From the NCBI GenBank assembly GCA_025361205.1, contig JANYAS010000162.1:20619-84618 (forward strand): a stretch of 64,000 nucleotides of DNA, read 5' to 3'. The notes below the pieces were generated by a model that saw nothing but the letters and a program-made list of their open reading frames with translations, was not told where the DNA came from and did no database searches. Each line of letters begins with the position of its first letter. The first letter of the stretch is position 1. This DNA comes from Holophagaceae bacterium (GTDB taxonomy: Bacteria > Acidobacteriota > Holophagae > Holophagales > Holophagaceae). The position numbers were made by a program, and so were the translations under genes. Positions 15,932-24,674 of this stretch are shown here, one piece after another.

Positions 15932-18217
15932 TTGAGCGACGCCAATACCCCCAGTCGCATCGCCTTTGTTGGCGGTTACGAACCCAGGCAATGCGGGATC
16001 GCCACCTTTACCCATGACCTTTGCGAGGCCGTCAGCGCGGCGGCACCCTCGGCACGCTGTTTTGCGGGGGCGGTGACTGATCGGCTGGAGGGTTACAAGT
16101 ATCCGCCGCGGGTGCATTTTGAAATCCAGGAAAAGGACCTTGATTCCTACCGTCGAGCCGCAGATTACCTAAACTTCAATAATGTGGAAGTACTCTGCGT
16201 ACAGCATGAGTTCGGCATCTACGGGGGCTCGGCCGGCAGTCATCTGCTGGCGCTGCTCAAGGAAGTGCGCATGCCGGTGGTGACGACCTTGCATACGGTG
16301 CTGCAGGATCCCAACCCGACCCAGCGGGAGGTCATGGAGGAGCTGGTCCAGCGCAGCGACCGCCTGGTAGTCATGGCCCGCAAGGGTGCGGAAATACTCC
16401 GGGAAACCTATGCGGTGCCAGAAGCCAAAATTGATGTCATTGCACATGGCATCCCAGACATCCCCTTCAAGGCCTCGCGCTTCTACAAGGCGCAGTTCGG
16501 GGTGGAGGGGCGCATGGTGCTCCTCACCTTCGGCCTGCTGGGACCCGGCAAGGGCATCGAGTACGTGATCGAGGCGTTGCCTGAGATCGTGCGCGCGCAT
16601 CCGAACGTGGTCTACCTGGTCTTGGGCGCCACGCATCCCCAGCTGGTGGCCCGGGAAGGCGAGCGCTACCGGCTGAGTCTCGAGCGATTGGCCGAAGCTC
16701 GCGGGGTGAATGAACATCTGATCTTCTTCAACCGGTTTGTCTCGCTCGAAGATCTGACCGAGTTCATCGGGGCGACAGACATCTATTTGACGCCCTATCT
16801 CAACGAGGCCCAGATCACCTCCGGAACCCTGGCCTATGTGTTTGGCGCAGGCAAACCGGTGGTTTCCACCCCCTATTGGCATGCCCAGGAATTGCTCGCG
16901 GAGGGGCGGGGCATACTCGTGCCCTTCCGAGACCCGGGAGCCATTGCCAAGGGCGTGTGCGAGTTCCTTGACCATCCGGAGCGCATGGCGAAAACCCGTC
17001 AGGAAACCTACCTGCTGGGCCGGGAGATGATCTGGCCCGCCGTGGCGCATCGCTATCTGGAATCCTTTCGGCAGGCCCGCAAAGACCGCAAAATCACCCC
17101 ACGCATGGCCTTTGCCGGCTGGACGCTCGCCAGCCGCCCTTACGATTTGCCGCCCCTGCGGCTCGATCACATCGTGCGCATGAGCGATGGCACCGGTATT
17201 TTTCAGCATGCCATTTTCACCGTGCCCAACTTCCACGAAGGCTACTGCACGGATGACAACGCCAGGGCGTTCATCCTCTGCAACCTTCTGGATGAACTGG
17301 GTAGCAATCCACACCAGGAACACCTCGATCGCCTGGCCACCAGCTATCTCGCCTTTCTTGCAGCCGCCTTCAACCGCAGCACGGGGTGCTTCCGGAACTT
17401 CATGAGCCACGGACGGCAGTGGCTGGAGGAGGCCGGCAGCCAGGAGAGCCATGGCCGGGCGCTTTGGGCGCTGGGAACCGGCGCCTTACGTTCCCGGGAC
17501 GAGGGGCGGCGCAAGTTGTCGACCCTGCTCTTCGAGCGCGGTCTTCCCGTCGTGGAATCCTTCACTTCACCGCGGGCCTGGGCCTTCACCTTGATGGGCA
17601 TTCACTATTACCTGCGGGCCTTCCCAAACAGTGACTGGGCCAAGGACGCCCGCAAGAGCCTGACCAGCAAGCTCGTGGCGTTGTGGGAGAATTTCGCCAC
17701 GGACGATTGGCCGTGGTTTGAACCCAGCGCCACCTACGATAACGCCCGGCTCTGCCAATCCCTGATTCTCAGTGGCAAGTCGATGCCCCACCCGGAAGCC
17801 CTGGAGATCGGCCTGAAGTCCTTGCGCTGGCTGGCCTCCATCCAGAGGACCCAGGCTGGCCATTTCCGGCCCATCGGCAGCAATGGCTTCTACGCCAAGG
17901 ATGGCGCCCGGGCCGATTTCGACCAGCAGCCGGTGGAAGCCCTATCGATGGTTTCGGCCTGCCTGGAAGCCTTCCGTACCACCCAGGACGCCACGTGGTC
18001 GAAGGAAACTAGACGTGCCTTCGAGTGGTTCCTGGGCCGGAATGACCTTGGCCTGGCCCTTTACGATTCCGGGACCGGCGGCTGCAGCGACGGCCTGCAC
18101 TGTGACCGCGTGAACGAGAACCAGGGAGCGGAGTCGTCCCTCGCCTTCCATCTTTCCCTGGCCGAAATGAATGCTGCTGCCCACGTGATCACCAAGCCAT
18201 TGAGCCTCCCCTCATGA
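15932..18217 (+). CDS. GT4 glycosyltransferase fused to a C-terminal alpha/alpha-barrel-like domain
   Basis: A 761-residue two-part protein. The N-terminal half (about 1-385) is a GT-B, family 4 glycosyltransferase: IAFVGGYEPRQCGIATFTHD, QHEFGIYGG, LLTFGLLGPGKGIEYVIEALP and the donor-binding region ITSGTLAYVFGAGKPVVSTP. The C-terminal half (about 395-760) has helical repeats with TDDNARAFILCNLL, SHGRALWALGTGAL, PWFEPSATYDNARLCQSLI and DFDQQPVEALSM, resembling an (alpha/alpha)6 toroid as in glycoside hydrolases or epimerases. The start is TTG, supported by AGAGGACT and by homology starting there. Its stop overlaps the start of the GH130 gene (ATGA). Base composition is slightly less GC-rich than that of neighbours. 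Confidence 0.85.
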   Translation: MSDANTPSRIAFVGGYEPRQCGIATFTHDLCEAVSAAAPSARCFAGAVTDRLEGYKYPPRVHFEIQEKDLDSYRRAADYLNFNNVEVLCVQHEFGIYGGSAGSHLLALLKEVRMPVVTTLHTVLQDPNPTQREVMEELVQRSDRLVVMARKGAEILRETYAVPEAKIDVIAHGIPDIPFKASRFYKAQFGVEGRMVLLTFGLLGPGKGIEYVIEALPEIVRAHPNVVYLVLGATHPQLVAREGERYRLSLERLAEARGVNEHLIFFNRFVSLEDLTEFIGATDIYLTPYLNEAQITSGTLAYVFGAGKPVVSTPYWHAQELLAEGRGILVPFRDPGAIAKGVCEFLDHPERMAKTRQETYLLGREMIWPAVAHRYLESFRQARKDRKITPRMAFAGWTLASRPYDLPPLRLDHIVRMSDGTGIFQHAIFTVPNFHEGYCTDDNARAFILCNLLDELGSNPHQEHLDRLATSYLAFLAAAFNRSTGCFRNFMSHGRQWLEEAGSQESHGRALWALGTGALRSRDEGRRKLSTLLFERGLPVVESFTSPRAWAFTLMGIHYYLRAFPNSDWAKDARKSLTSKLVALWENFATDDWPWFEPSATYDNARLCQSLILSGKSMPHPEALEIGLKSLRWLASIQRTQAGHFRPIGSNGFYAKDGARADFDQQPVEALSMVSACLEAFRTTQDATWSKETRRAFEWFLGRNDLGLALYDSGTGGCSDGLHCDRVNENQGAESSLAFHLSLAEMNAAAHVITKPLSLPS

Positions 18218-19677
18218 GCGGCCTCCGCATGCGCCGCCACGAAATCCTGCTCCAGCCCGACAGCGCGAGGGTCATCCTTCGGCCCTTCATCCCCGGTTCC
18301 ATCCACCGCATCACCGCCATCATCGGCCGTGCCCTGGTCCTGGAGGAGAACGAGGTTGTTCAGGAATTGGAAACAATCCATCAGGAGTTTGATTCCCGGC
18401 ATTTTGATATCGAAGTGGCCCTGAGGGATCACTTCGCAATGGTGCAAAAATACGTATTCACCCATCGACCGCTCTCCTGCGAGCGGCAACTGCTCATTGG
18501 CGCGCTGTTCTCCGGTGAATATGCGCTGGAATCCGCCGCCTTGTTCAACCCCTCCATCGTGCCGCACCCGGATCAAAGCGAGGTGCCGGAGGGTGATCTG
18601 CGATTCATCCTGAGCTTGCGGGCCACCGGTGAAGGGCATATCTCCTCCATCGAGTTCCGTGTCGGCATCATTTCATCCACGGGCGACATACGCCTCGATC
18701 CCGTCTCCCGTTTTGTCGCCACACCGCAGGTGGTTCTTAACCCCAACTACCGGAAACCCAGCTTCGTCACCAAGCTGCATGAAATGGGGTTCGATAATGA
18801 CTGTTCCACGGCCGTCATGGACGTGCTGACCGATGAGTTCACCCGCAGTGATCTGGGCAACAGTGTGGCCCGGATCCGCCGCGAACACATGCCCCTCACC
18901 CACGATTTTCATCGCACGCTGGAGTGCATCAAGTGGCTGGCCGATTCCAATTATGAATTGCTCTTCCCCGCCAAACAGCCCCTGAGTGAGCGCATCGTTT
19001 TCCCGGTCTCCTCCAACGAAAGCAACGGCATCGAAGACGCCCGGTTCGTTCGGTTCGTCGAGGACGATGGATCAATCCAGTACTACGCGACCTACACCGC
19101 TTACAGCGGACGGGCCATCCTCCCCCAGCTCATCGAGACCACGGATTTCCTGCACTTCCGCATTCTCACGCTGAACGGGAGCGCCGTTCAGAACAAGGGC
19201 ATGGCGCTCTTTCCCCGCCGCATTAATGGCCGCTACGTCATGCTGTCCCGGCAGGATGATGAAAACCTCTTCATCATGTTTTCAGACAACCCGCATTTCT
19301 GGAGCGATCAACAGATGATTCTCCGCCCAGCTGAGTTCTGGGAGGCTGGAAAGATCGGGAACTGTGGCTCCCCCCTCGAAACAGAAGCCGGCTGGCTGGT
19401 CATCACCCATGCCGTCGGTCCCATGCGCAAGTACTGCATCGGTGCCGCCCTTTTGGATCTGGAGGATCCAACCAAGGTCATCGGCCGTTTACGGGAACCG
19501 CTCCTCTCCCCCGAAGGCAACGAGCGGGAAGGCTATGTTCCGAACGTGGTCTATAGTTGCGGCTCCCTGATCCATGGCCCCGACCTCATCCTACCCTATG
19601 CCATGAGTGACAAGGCCACGGCGTTTGCCAGCATACCGGTCGAAACCATACTCAAGGCGATGAAGTCCCAAGGTTGA
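18214..19677 (+). CDS. GH130-family glycoside phosphorylase/hydrolase
   Basis: A 487-residue five-bladed propeller enzyme of family GH130, which contains beta-mannoside phosphorylases and beta-1,2-mannosidases. Visible signatures are LFNPSIVPHPDQS near residue 112, NESNGIEDARFVRFVEDDG near 270 (the ED-R motif carrying the proposed general acid Asp), GRYVMLSRQDDENLF near 345, and a C-terminal LLSPEGNEREGYVPNVVYSCG. An N-terminal extension of about 100 helical residues is longer than in typical mannoside phosphorylases. There is no signal peptide, so it is cytoplasmic. The ATG overlaps the upstream glycosyltransferase stop, so both enzymes are made together; one may build and the other trim or phosphorolyse the same mannose-containing glycan. 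Exact specificity cannot be read from sequence. Confidence 0.85.
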   Translation: MSGLRMRRHEILLQPDSARVILRPFIPGSIHRITAIIGRALVLEENEVVQELETIHQEFDSRHFDIEVALRDHFAMVQKYVFTHRPLSCERQLLIGALFSGEYALESAALFNPSIVPHPDQSEVPEGDLRFILSLRATGEGHISSIEFRVGIISSTGDIRLDPVSRFVATPQVVLNPNYRKPSFVTKLHEMGFDNDCSTAVMDVLTDEFTRSDLGNSVARIRREHMPLTHDFHRTLECIKWLADSNYELLFPAKQPLSERIVFPVSSNESNGIEDARFVRFVEDDGSIQYYATYTAYSGRAILPQLIETTDFLHFRILTLNGSAVQNKGMALFPRRINGRYVMLSRQDDENLFIMFSDNPHFWSDQQMILRPAEFWEAGKIGNCGSPLETEAGWLVITHAVGPMRKYCIGAALLDLEDPTKVIGRLREPLLSPEGNEREGYVPNVVYSCGSLIHGPDLILPYAMSDKATAFASIPVETILKAMKSQG

Positions 19678-19732
19678 TTTGGGAAAGAATCGGCCCAGCT
19701 GGCGGCAAGGTTCAGAGCTTTCTTGGCCGTTC

Positions 19733-20509
19733 CTAGCGCCGCTCAGCCACCACGACTAGGTCCGACGACCTGGCGCTCCAGACCTCACCGGTCATCGTTC
19801 CAAGCATCTCCCGCACCCGGAAGCCACCCTCCCCCAAGAGACCTTCCACTTCGCTCCTGCGCCATCCGCGCAAGGGAACGTCCTGGGCGGCCACCAGTTC
19901 CAGAGGCACTTCGGCGCCAGGGTGATAGCGGAGGGTGGCGGGAGTGAAGGTCAGGCGGCCACCGCCGTGGTGGGTCATGAGGCGCAGAAAAATCCTGTCC
20001 TCGCCCTCTGCCTCGCCGGGCCGCAGCACTATGGGAAAGGTGCGCTCACCCCGGTCCAGGATGCGGTCGTAGTTGAGCAGCTGCAGGAGGAAGGGCGCAC
20101 CCGGCAGGAGGCAGCGGGCGAGACCGGAGAAGAAGGCGCGAAGCTCCTCGGCTTCGCAGAGGTGCGGAAGGGTGTTGCCCACACAGATGGCAGCCCCCTG
20201 GCCACCAAGAGCCCCCTCCGGTAGAGCGGTGAGCCCAGCCTGGAGGTAGCGGCCATGGGGATCAGCCTCTCGGGCGGCCTCCAACTGCGACGCGGAGGCG
20301 TCCACGCCCGTCAGTTCGAACCCCAGCGCGGCCAGGAACCGCGTGTGTTCTCCACTGCCGCAGCCGAGATCGACCACCCGGCGCGAAGGCGCGCCTGCCA
20401 GCACCCGCTGAAAGAGCGGCGCCTCCCGTTGCAGGCGTTCGGGCCAGGCGATGAGGCCCTGGTAGGCGATGCGGCCGTAAGCATCCAGCCCGTCCGGCTC
20501 GGAGGTCAT
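19733..20509 (-). CDS. SAM-dependent class I methyltransferase
   Basis: A 258-residue Rossmann-fold methyltransferase. Motif I VVDLGCGSGEHTRFLAALG near residue 44 binds S-adenosylmethionine, the acidic loop LTGVDASASQLEAA follows, and GAAICVGNTLPHL is the motif IV region. The C-terminal third is beta-rich, as in many small-molecule or ubiquinone/menaquinone-type methyltransferases. The substrate is unknown. Start at 20509 is chosen because the signature spacing fits and the frame upstream runs into the adjacent gene. It lies 4 bp after the stop of the frameshifted membrane-protein gene on the same strand, so the two probably share a transcript. Confidence 0.82.
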   Translation of the reverse strand: MTSEPDGLDAYGRIAYQGLIAWPERLQREAPLFQRVLAGAPSRRVVDLGCGSGEHTRFLAALGFELTGVDASASQLEAAREADPHGRYLQAGLTALPEGALGGQGAAICVGNTLPHLCEAEELRAFFSGLARCLLPGAPFLLQLLNYDRILDRGERTFPIVLRPGEAEGEDRIFLRLMTHHGGGRLTFTPATLRYHPGAEVPLELVAAQDVPLRGWRRSEVEGLLGEGGFRVREMLGTMTGEVWSARSSDLVVVAERR

Positions 20510-20513
20510 ACGT

Positions 20514-21075
20514 CTACCGCGGCCACAGCCAGCCGAAGACGCCAGCGCTGAGCAGGGCGTAGAGGAGGGCGTCGGCGAGATCCTTGAGGGCACTGCCCCA
20601 GGGCTTGCCCATCCAGATGGCATTGGGAAGGGCGCCGAAGCCATAGGCCAGGAAAGACGTGGCCCCCACAACCCGGAAGACCTGCAGGTAGTGGGTTCCG
20701 GGTGCCAGGGTGCGGCTGGCGAGGTAGGCCGCCATGAAGGCCACCAGCACCGAGAAGGCGAACCACTTGCCCAGGGCCGCGCCCATGGCGGGCGGCCCGT
20801 TGGGGCTGACCATCAGCATGGCCACGGGGCCGTCCTGGTATTTCGCCAACATCTCGGACTTCCCCATGTCCTTGTGGTCGGAGCAGTAGGGCAGCACGTA
20901 CTGGCCGGGCGCCGGGGCTCCCTTCCGGATCACGGCGCGCACCTCCTCCTCGTTGGCCAGCCCCTTGTAGTCGGAGGCGTGCCACTTCACCACCATGTGG
21001 ATGAGGCTGCTGGCGGCGAAGACACAGACCGCCGAAAGTAAGGATGGGGAGCCAGAGTTGGACGAGCGAGACCAT
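20514..21075 (-). pseudogene. Conserved small membrane protein gene with an apparent one-base frameshift
   Basis: The 3' frame encodes a four-helix membrane protein (SAVCVFAASSLIHMVVKW, then SDYKGL, PYCSDHKDMGKSEM, and helices near the C-terminus) but has no good start. The ATG at 21075, with CAGGAG upstream, gives MVSLVQLWLPIL and then leaves frame. Removing one base at 21039 joins the two as LWLPILLSAVCVF, exactly the expected first membrane helix. So this is one gene of about 187 codons broken by a single extra base, or a sequencing or assembly error. Function is unknown; homologues I recall are annotated as hypothetical membrane proteins. Confidence 0.7.
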
Positions 21076-21148
21076 GGCGACTCCTGATTGTCAGGACAGC
21101 TGCTGGGGGGAAGGGGCGATCGCAGGATGGACCGCGGGCTCGCTCCGG

Positions 21149-21682
21149 TCAAGAGGTCGCGGGCCGGCTGGATTTCTTGGGGCCAGGGGCGGAGTGGGCG
21201 CCGGTGGCGGCATCCACCGCATCGATCCAGCCTGCCCGGGCCCCAGGAAAGGCATCGGCATAGGGGACGTAGGGTTTCACGTCCAGCACCGGCGTGCCAT
21301 CCAGCAGATCCACGCCCCGCAGGTGCAGCGTGTGGCCCTCCACGGCCACCAGCTCCACACAGGAGAGCCCGATGGCGTTGGGCCGGTGGGGCGACCGGGT
21401 GGCCAGCACGCCGCGTTTGCCCCGCGGCCCCCGGGGCGGCTGCACCAGGGGCACCCAGCCCTCACTCGCGTGGAACACGAAGATGAGCCAGAGGCGCTCG
21501 AAGCCCTCCAGATCCCGCAGCACGGTTTCGGGCAGCGCCGGATCCAGTTCCAGCGTGGCCTCGGCGGGCACTCCTGACTCGGTGCCCGCCACCACCGTGG
21601 CCTGGTGCGGCGCATCCATGCGCTTCAGGTACGGCGAGCGCACGGTCCCGATGGGGCGAAAGGTGAAGGCCGGAGCATCCAT
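21149..21682 (-). CDS. trmO: tRNA t6A37 N6-methyltransferase TrmO (TsaA family)
   Basis: A 177-residue TsaA/TrmO-type protein, a single-domain beta-barrel SAM enzyme that methylates N6-threonylcarbamoyladenosine at position 37 of certain tRNAs. Signatures are FRPIGTVRSPY at the N-terminus, LRDLEGFERLWLIFVFH near 60, GVLATRSPHRPNAIGLSCVELV near 95 (the family's most conserved stretch) and LDGTPVLDVKPYVPYADAFP near 130. The start at 21682 fits the family, with only a weak ribosome-binding site. Length is on the short side (E. coli 235) and the C-terminal extension is Ser/Pro-rich. The gene is transcribed away from rsmH, another RNA methyltransferase, across a repeat element. Confidence 0.88.
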   Translation of the reverse strand: MDAPAFTFRPIGTVRSPYLKRMDAPHQATVVAGTESGVPAEATLELDPALPETVLRDLEGFERLWLIFVFHASEGWVPLVQPPRGPRGKRGVLATRSPHRPNAIGLSCVELVAVEGHTLHLRGVDLLDGTPVLDVKPYVPYADAFPGARAGWIDAVDAATGAHSAPGPKKSSRPATS

Positions 21683-21740
21683 GCTCGAAGGGTAGCGCCT
21701 AGCAGATCCCGAGGCATCCAAGCGCTGGTCGCGGAAGGCT

Positions 21741-21890
21741 AGGAAATGACACGGAAAGCACGGAATAGGGGGTGCACAGGCGCACACCCATCCCCGTCCA
21801 TCCCCGTGTATCCCCGTGTATCCCCGGCAGAACCCTTTTTGGCCGGGGATGGACGGGGATTTCGGGGATGAAGAGAACGATTGGATGGGG
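21741..21890. repeat. Palindromic intergenic element built on a CATCCCCGT(C/G) word
   Basis: Four tandem 10-bp units (CATCCCCGTC, CATCCCCGTG, TATCCCCGTG, TATCCCCGGC) occupy about 21788-21828. Inverted partners follow as GGGGATGGACGGGGAT at about 21844-21860 and a third copy at 21863-21870. A separate direct pair, ACACGGAAAGCACGGAA, lies just upstream (21750-21766) and looks like half of another element. It sits between the divergent trmO and rsmH genes and may include their promoters. Confidence 0.65.
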
Positions 21891-21953
21891 CTCCGGCCGC
21901 AGTGGAAACTTCTGCACCTTCCGCGACGAACAGACCCTTGGGGATCGGCGATC

Positions 21954-23003
21954 ATGGAACCCATGGATGATGCAAACGCACCCCGGAAGCGCCGGGTTCG
22001 CTACAAGGGCACCCACCCGCGGGGCTTCGGGGAGAAGTACAAGGAACTGGCCCCCGACCAGTACGCCGGGGAGTTGGAAAAGGTGAAGGCCCGGGGCCAG
22101 ACTCCGGCGGGAACCCACCGCTCCATCTGCGTGAACGAGATCCTGGCGGTGCTGGACCCCAAGCCCGGTGAGGTGGGCCTGGACGCCACCCTGGGCTACG
22201 GCGGGCACACGGAGGCGCTCCTGCCCCGCCTGCAGCCGGGCGGGCGGATGGTGGGCCTCGACGTGGATCCCATCGAACTACCTCGCACCGAGGCGCGGCT
22301 GCGCAAGCTGGGTTTCGGCGAAGACATGCTGGTGCTGCGGCGCATGAACTTCGCGGGGCTGCCGCACCTGAAGGCGGAGTTGGGCGGCTTCGATCTGGTG
22401 CTGGCGGACCTCGGCGTCTCCTCCATGCAGATCGATGACCCGGCCCGGGGCTTCACCTGGAAGGCGGACGGCCCCCTGGACCTGCGCCTCAACCCCCAGC
22501 GCGGCCGGTCCGCCGCCCAGTTGCTGGCCACCCTGGACGAGCAGACCTTCACCGAACTCCTGGTGGAGAACGCCGACGAGCCCCACGCTGCGGCCATCGC
22601 TCAGGCCGTGCAGGACCGCGAGGTGCGCACCACCCGCCAGTTGGCGGATTGTGTGCGGACGGCCCTGCGTGGCGAAGTGCCCGAACCCGAGCGGGACGAG
22701 ATGACGAAGAAGGCCCTGCAGCGCACCTTCCAGGCCCTACGGATCGCCGTGAACGACGAGTTCAGGGTCCTGGACCAGTTCCTCTCCCTGCTGCCCGCCT
22801 GCCTGAACCCCGGCGGCCGTGTGGCCATCCTCACCTTTCATTCCGGCGAAGACCGTCGGGTGAAGAAGGCCTTTCAGCAGGGCTTCCGGGAGGGGATCTA
22901 CGGCGCCGTGGCCCCGGAACCCATTCGCGCCTCGCCGGAAGAGCGGTGGTCCAACCCGAGGTCCACCAGCGCAAAGCTCCGCTGGGCCGTTCGGCCCGCA
23001 TGA
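21954..23003 (+). CDS. rsmH: 16S rRNA (cytosine-1402-N4)-methyltransferase RsmH
   Basis: A 349-residue RsmH (formerly MraW), which methylates C1402 in the decoding centre of 16S rRNA. Motifs are HRSICVNEILAVL, the SAM-binding LDATLGYGGHTEALL near residue 78, VGLDVDP, LVLADLGVSSMQIDDPARGF near 155 and, near the end, GGRVAILTFHSGEDRRVK. A basic N-terminal extension of about 50 residues (APRKRRVRYKGTHPRGFGEKY) precedes the core. ATG at 21954 (MEPMDD) is chosen; earlier starts would lie in the repeat element. Unlike in many bacteria the gene is not in a dcw division cluster: no ftsL or pbp gene follows, and the next gene is convergent. Confidence 0.92.
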   Translation: MEPMDDANAPRKRRVRYKGTHPRGFGEKYKELAPDQYAGELEKVKARGQTPAGTHRSICVNEILAVLDPKPGEVGLDATLGYGGHTEALLPRLQPGGRMVGLDVDPIELPRTEARLRKLGFGEDMLVLRRMNFAGLPHLKAELGGFDLVLADLGVSSMQIDDPARGFTWKADGPLDLRLNPQRGRSAAQLLATLDEQTFTELLVENADEPHAAAIAQAVQDREVRTTRQLADCVRTALRGEVPEPERDEMTKKALQRTFQALRIAVNDEFRVLDQFLSLLPACLNPGGRVAILTFHSGEDRRVKKAFQQGFREGIYGAVAPEPIRASPEERWSNPRSTSAKLRWAVRPA

Positions 23004-23013
23004 ACGCCGGGCC

Positions 23014-24555
23014 TCAGCGGGCCGGTCCCGATCCCGCCAGCCGCCCCAATTCCAGGGCGAAGCGCACCTGCTGCATGAGGCCCTCGAAGTTCCAGGTGGG
23101 ATCGTAGCGGTCCGTGGGCCGGTGGTATCTGTCCATGAAAGCCGCGGCCTGGGTCTGGGCGGCGGCCTTGTCACCCAGGTAGTCCCAGCCACCATCCAGG
23201 GAGAAGCCCGGCGACAGGGCCGGGACGCCGGCCTGGGCGAAGGGGAAGTGATCGGAGCGGAAGCAGAGGCCCGCCGGATCGGCCTTGGCGGGGGTGATGA
23301 CCAGGCCGGTCGCGGCGGCCGCCTGGGCGCATAGGGCGCGGAGCCACGGCTCGGAGGACCCCAGCAGGCCGATGTCCCGGGTGGGTCCCACCACGTTGAG
23401 GCTTTCGAGGTTGATGTCCACCACCGTGCGGTCCAGGGGCCACAGCGGCGCGGCCACATAGGCTGACGAACCCAGCAGGCCCTGCTCCTCGGCGCAGGGG
23501 AAGAGGAACATCACGCTGCGGTTGAGGGGCCGGTGAACCATGACCTTCGCCAGGGCCAACACCGCCGCGCAGCCGGTGGCATTGTCCACGGCGCCCGGGT
23601 AGATCGCGCCATCGGATCCCTTCCCGAAATGGTCCCAATGGGCGGAGTAGATCACCAGGTCCCGGGACAGGGTTGGGTCGCTGCCCCGCAGCAAGCCCGC
23701 CACATTCCACTGGTCCAGGGCCCGCACGGTCGAGTGCAGGGTCCCCTTGGCACGGATGGGCAGCGGCACCGGGTGAAAGCCCACGGCGTCCGCCCCGGCG
23801 GCCAACGCCTGGAAATCCTGGCCCGCCAGGGCGAAGAGACGGGTGGCCGTAGCCTCGGTCAGCCAACCCTGCAGGGCCCCGGGTTGCCCCGAGCCCGCCC
23901 GCTGGAAGCGCTCCTGCACCCAGCCGTTCCGCACCACGGGCCAGCCGTAGCCGGCGGAGGCCTCCGTGTGCACCAGCAGGACCCCGGCGGCACCCCGCCG
24001 GCGGGCTTCCTCGAACTTGTAGGTCCAGCGCCCATGGTAATTTTCGGGCTGGCAGCACAGCGGCATCGCGGGGCCCTGTTTCCGGTCGCCCACGAGCATG
24101 ACCAGGATGCGGCCCTTCACGTCCAATCCCTTGTAGTCATCCCGGCTGCCGTCGGGGGCGGCGATGCCATGGCCCACGAACACCAGGGGTGCGTCCACGG
24201 TCAGGGTGGATTCCGCCGCCGCCGCGCCCAGCACCAGGTCGCCACCCAGGATCGGTGCCAGGGAACCCTTCGGACCCTCGAAGAAGAAGCTGCTGGTGGT
24301 TGGGTCCAGTCGGCTACCGGACAGCCGGACCGCCTGACGGTAGCTGGCACCGTTCGCAGGGGTCAGGCCCAGGACCTGCAACTGGGTCTCTAGGTACCGC
24401 ACCGCCAGTTCCCCGCCTCGCTGCCCGGTGCCGCGGCCCTCAAGCACATCGTCGGCCAGAAAGGCCAGGTGGGCCCGGATCGCCCCTTCGTCCAGACCTG
24501 GCGCCTCGGCCAGCAGGGTGGAGCAGGCGAGGGCAGCACAAAGAATCAATCGCAT
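23014..24555 (-). CDS. Secreted M28-family zinc aminopeptidase
   Basis: A 513-residue exported peptidase. A signal peptide (MRLILCAALACSTLLAEA) is followed by a protease-associated region (about 110-240) and the M28 catalytic domain with paired zinc-ligand motifs: SAHWDHFGKG near 312, GAVDNATGCAAVLALA near 327 (bridging Asp), FPCAEEQGLLGSSAY near 358 (catalytic and ligand Glu) and FRSDHFPFAQAGVPAL near 440 (final His). It would remove N-terminal residues from peptides in the periplasm or outside the cell. Start at 24555 has GGAG 7-10 bases upstream. It is divergent from the tricorn-like protease gene; together they would form a peptide-scavenging pair. Confidence 0.9.
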   Translation of the reverse strand: MRLILCAALACSTLLAEAPGLDEGAIRAHLAFLADDVLEGRGTGQRGGELAVRYLETQLQVLGLTPANGASYRQAVRLSGSRLDPTTSSFFFEGPKGSLAPILGGDLVLGAAAAESTLTVDAPLVFVGHGIAAPDGSRDDYKGLDVKGRILVMLVGDRKQGPAMPLCCQPENYHGRWTYKFEEARRRGAAGVLLVHTEASAGYGWPVVRNGWVQERFQRAGSGQPGALQGWLTEATATRLFALAGQDFQALAAGADAVGFHPVPLPIRAKGTLHSTVRALDQWNVAGLLRGSDPTLSRDLVIYSAHWDHFGKGSDGAIYPGAVDNATGCAAVLALAKVMVHRPLNRSVMFLFPCAEEQGLLGSSAYVAAPLWPLDRTVVDINLESLNVVGPTRDIGLLGSSEPWLRALCAQAAAATGLVITPAKADPAGLCFRSDHFPFAQAGVPALSPGFSLDGGWDYLGDKAAAQTQAAAFMDRYHRPTDRYDPTWNFEGLMQQVRFALELGRLAGSGPAR

Positions 24556-24674
24556 AGCAGGCTCCATGGCTCCACGATACCGGGGCCTGCCAAAGGCCAG
24601 GGGAAGCAGGACTCAACCATTCCCGGCTGCCGCGCGTAACATGCCTGGCCCCCCCCACGAGCCCGGAGACCCGC

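Noticed and set aside
21816..21953. Earlier starts for rsmH
   Set aside because: They would translate the repeat element; the family core needs only the 21954 start.
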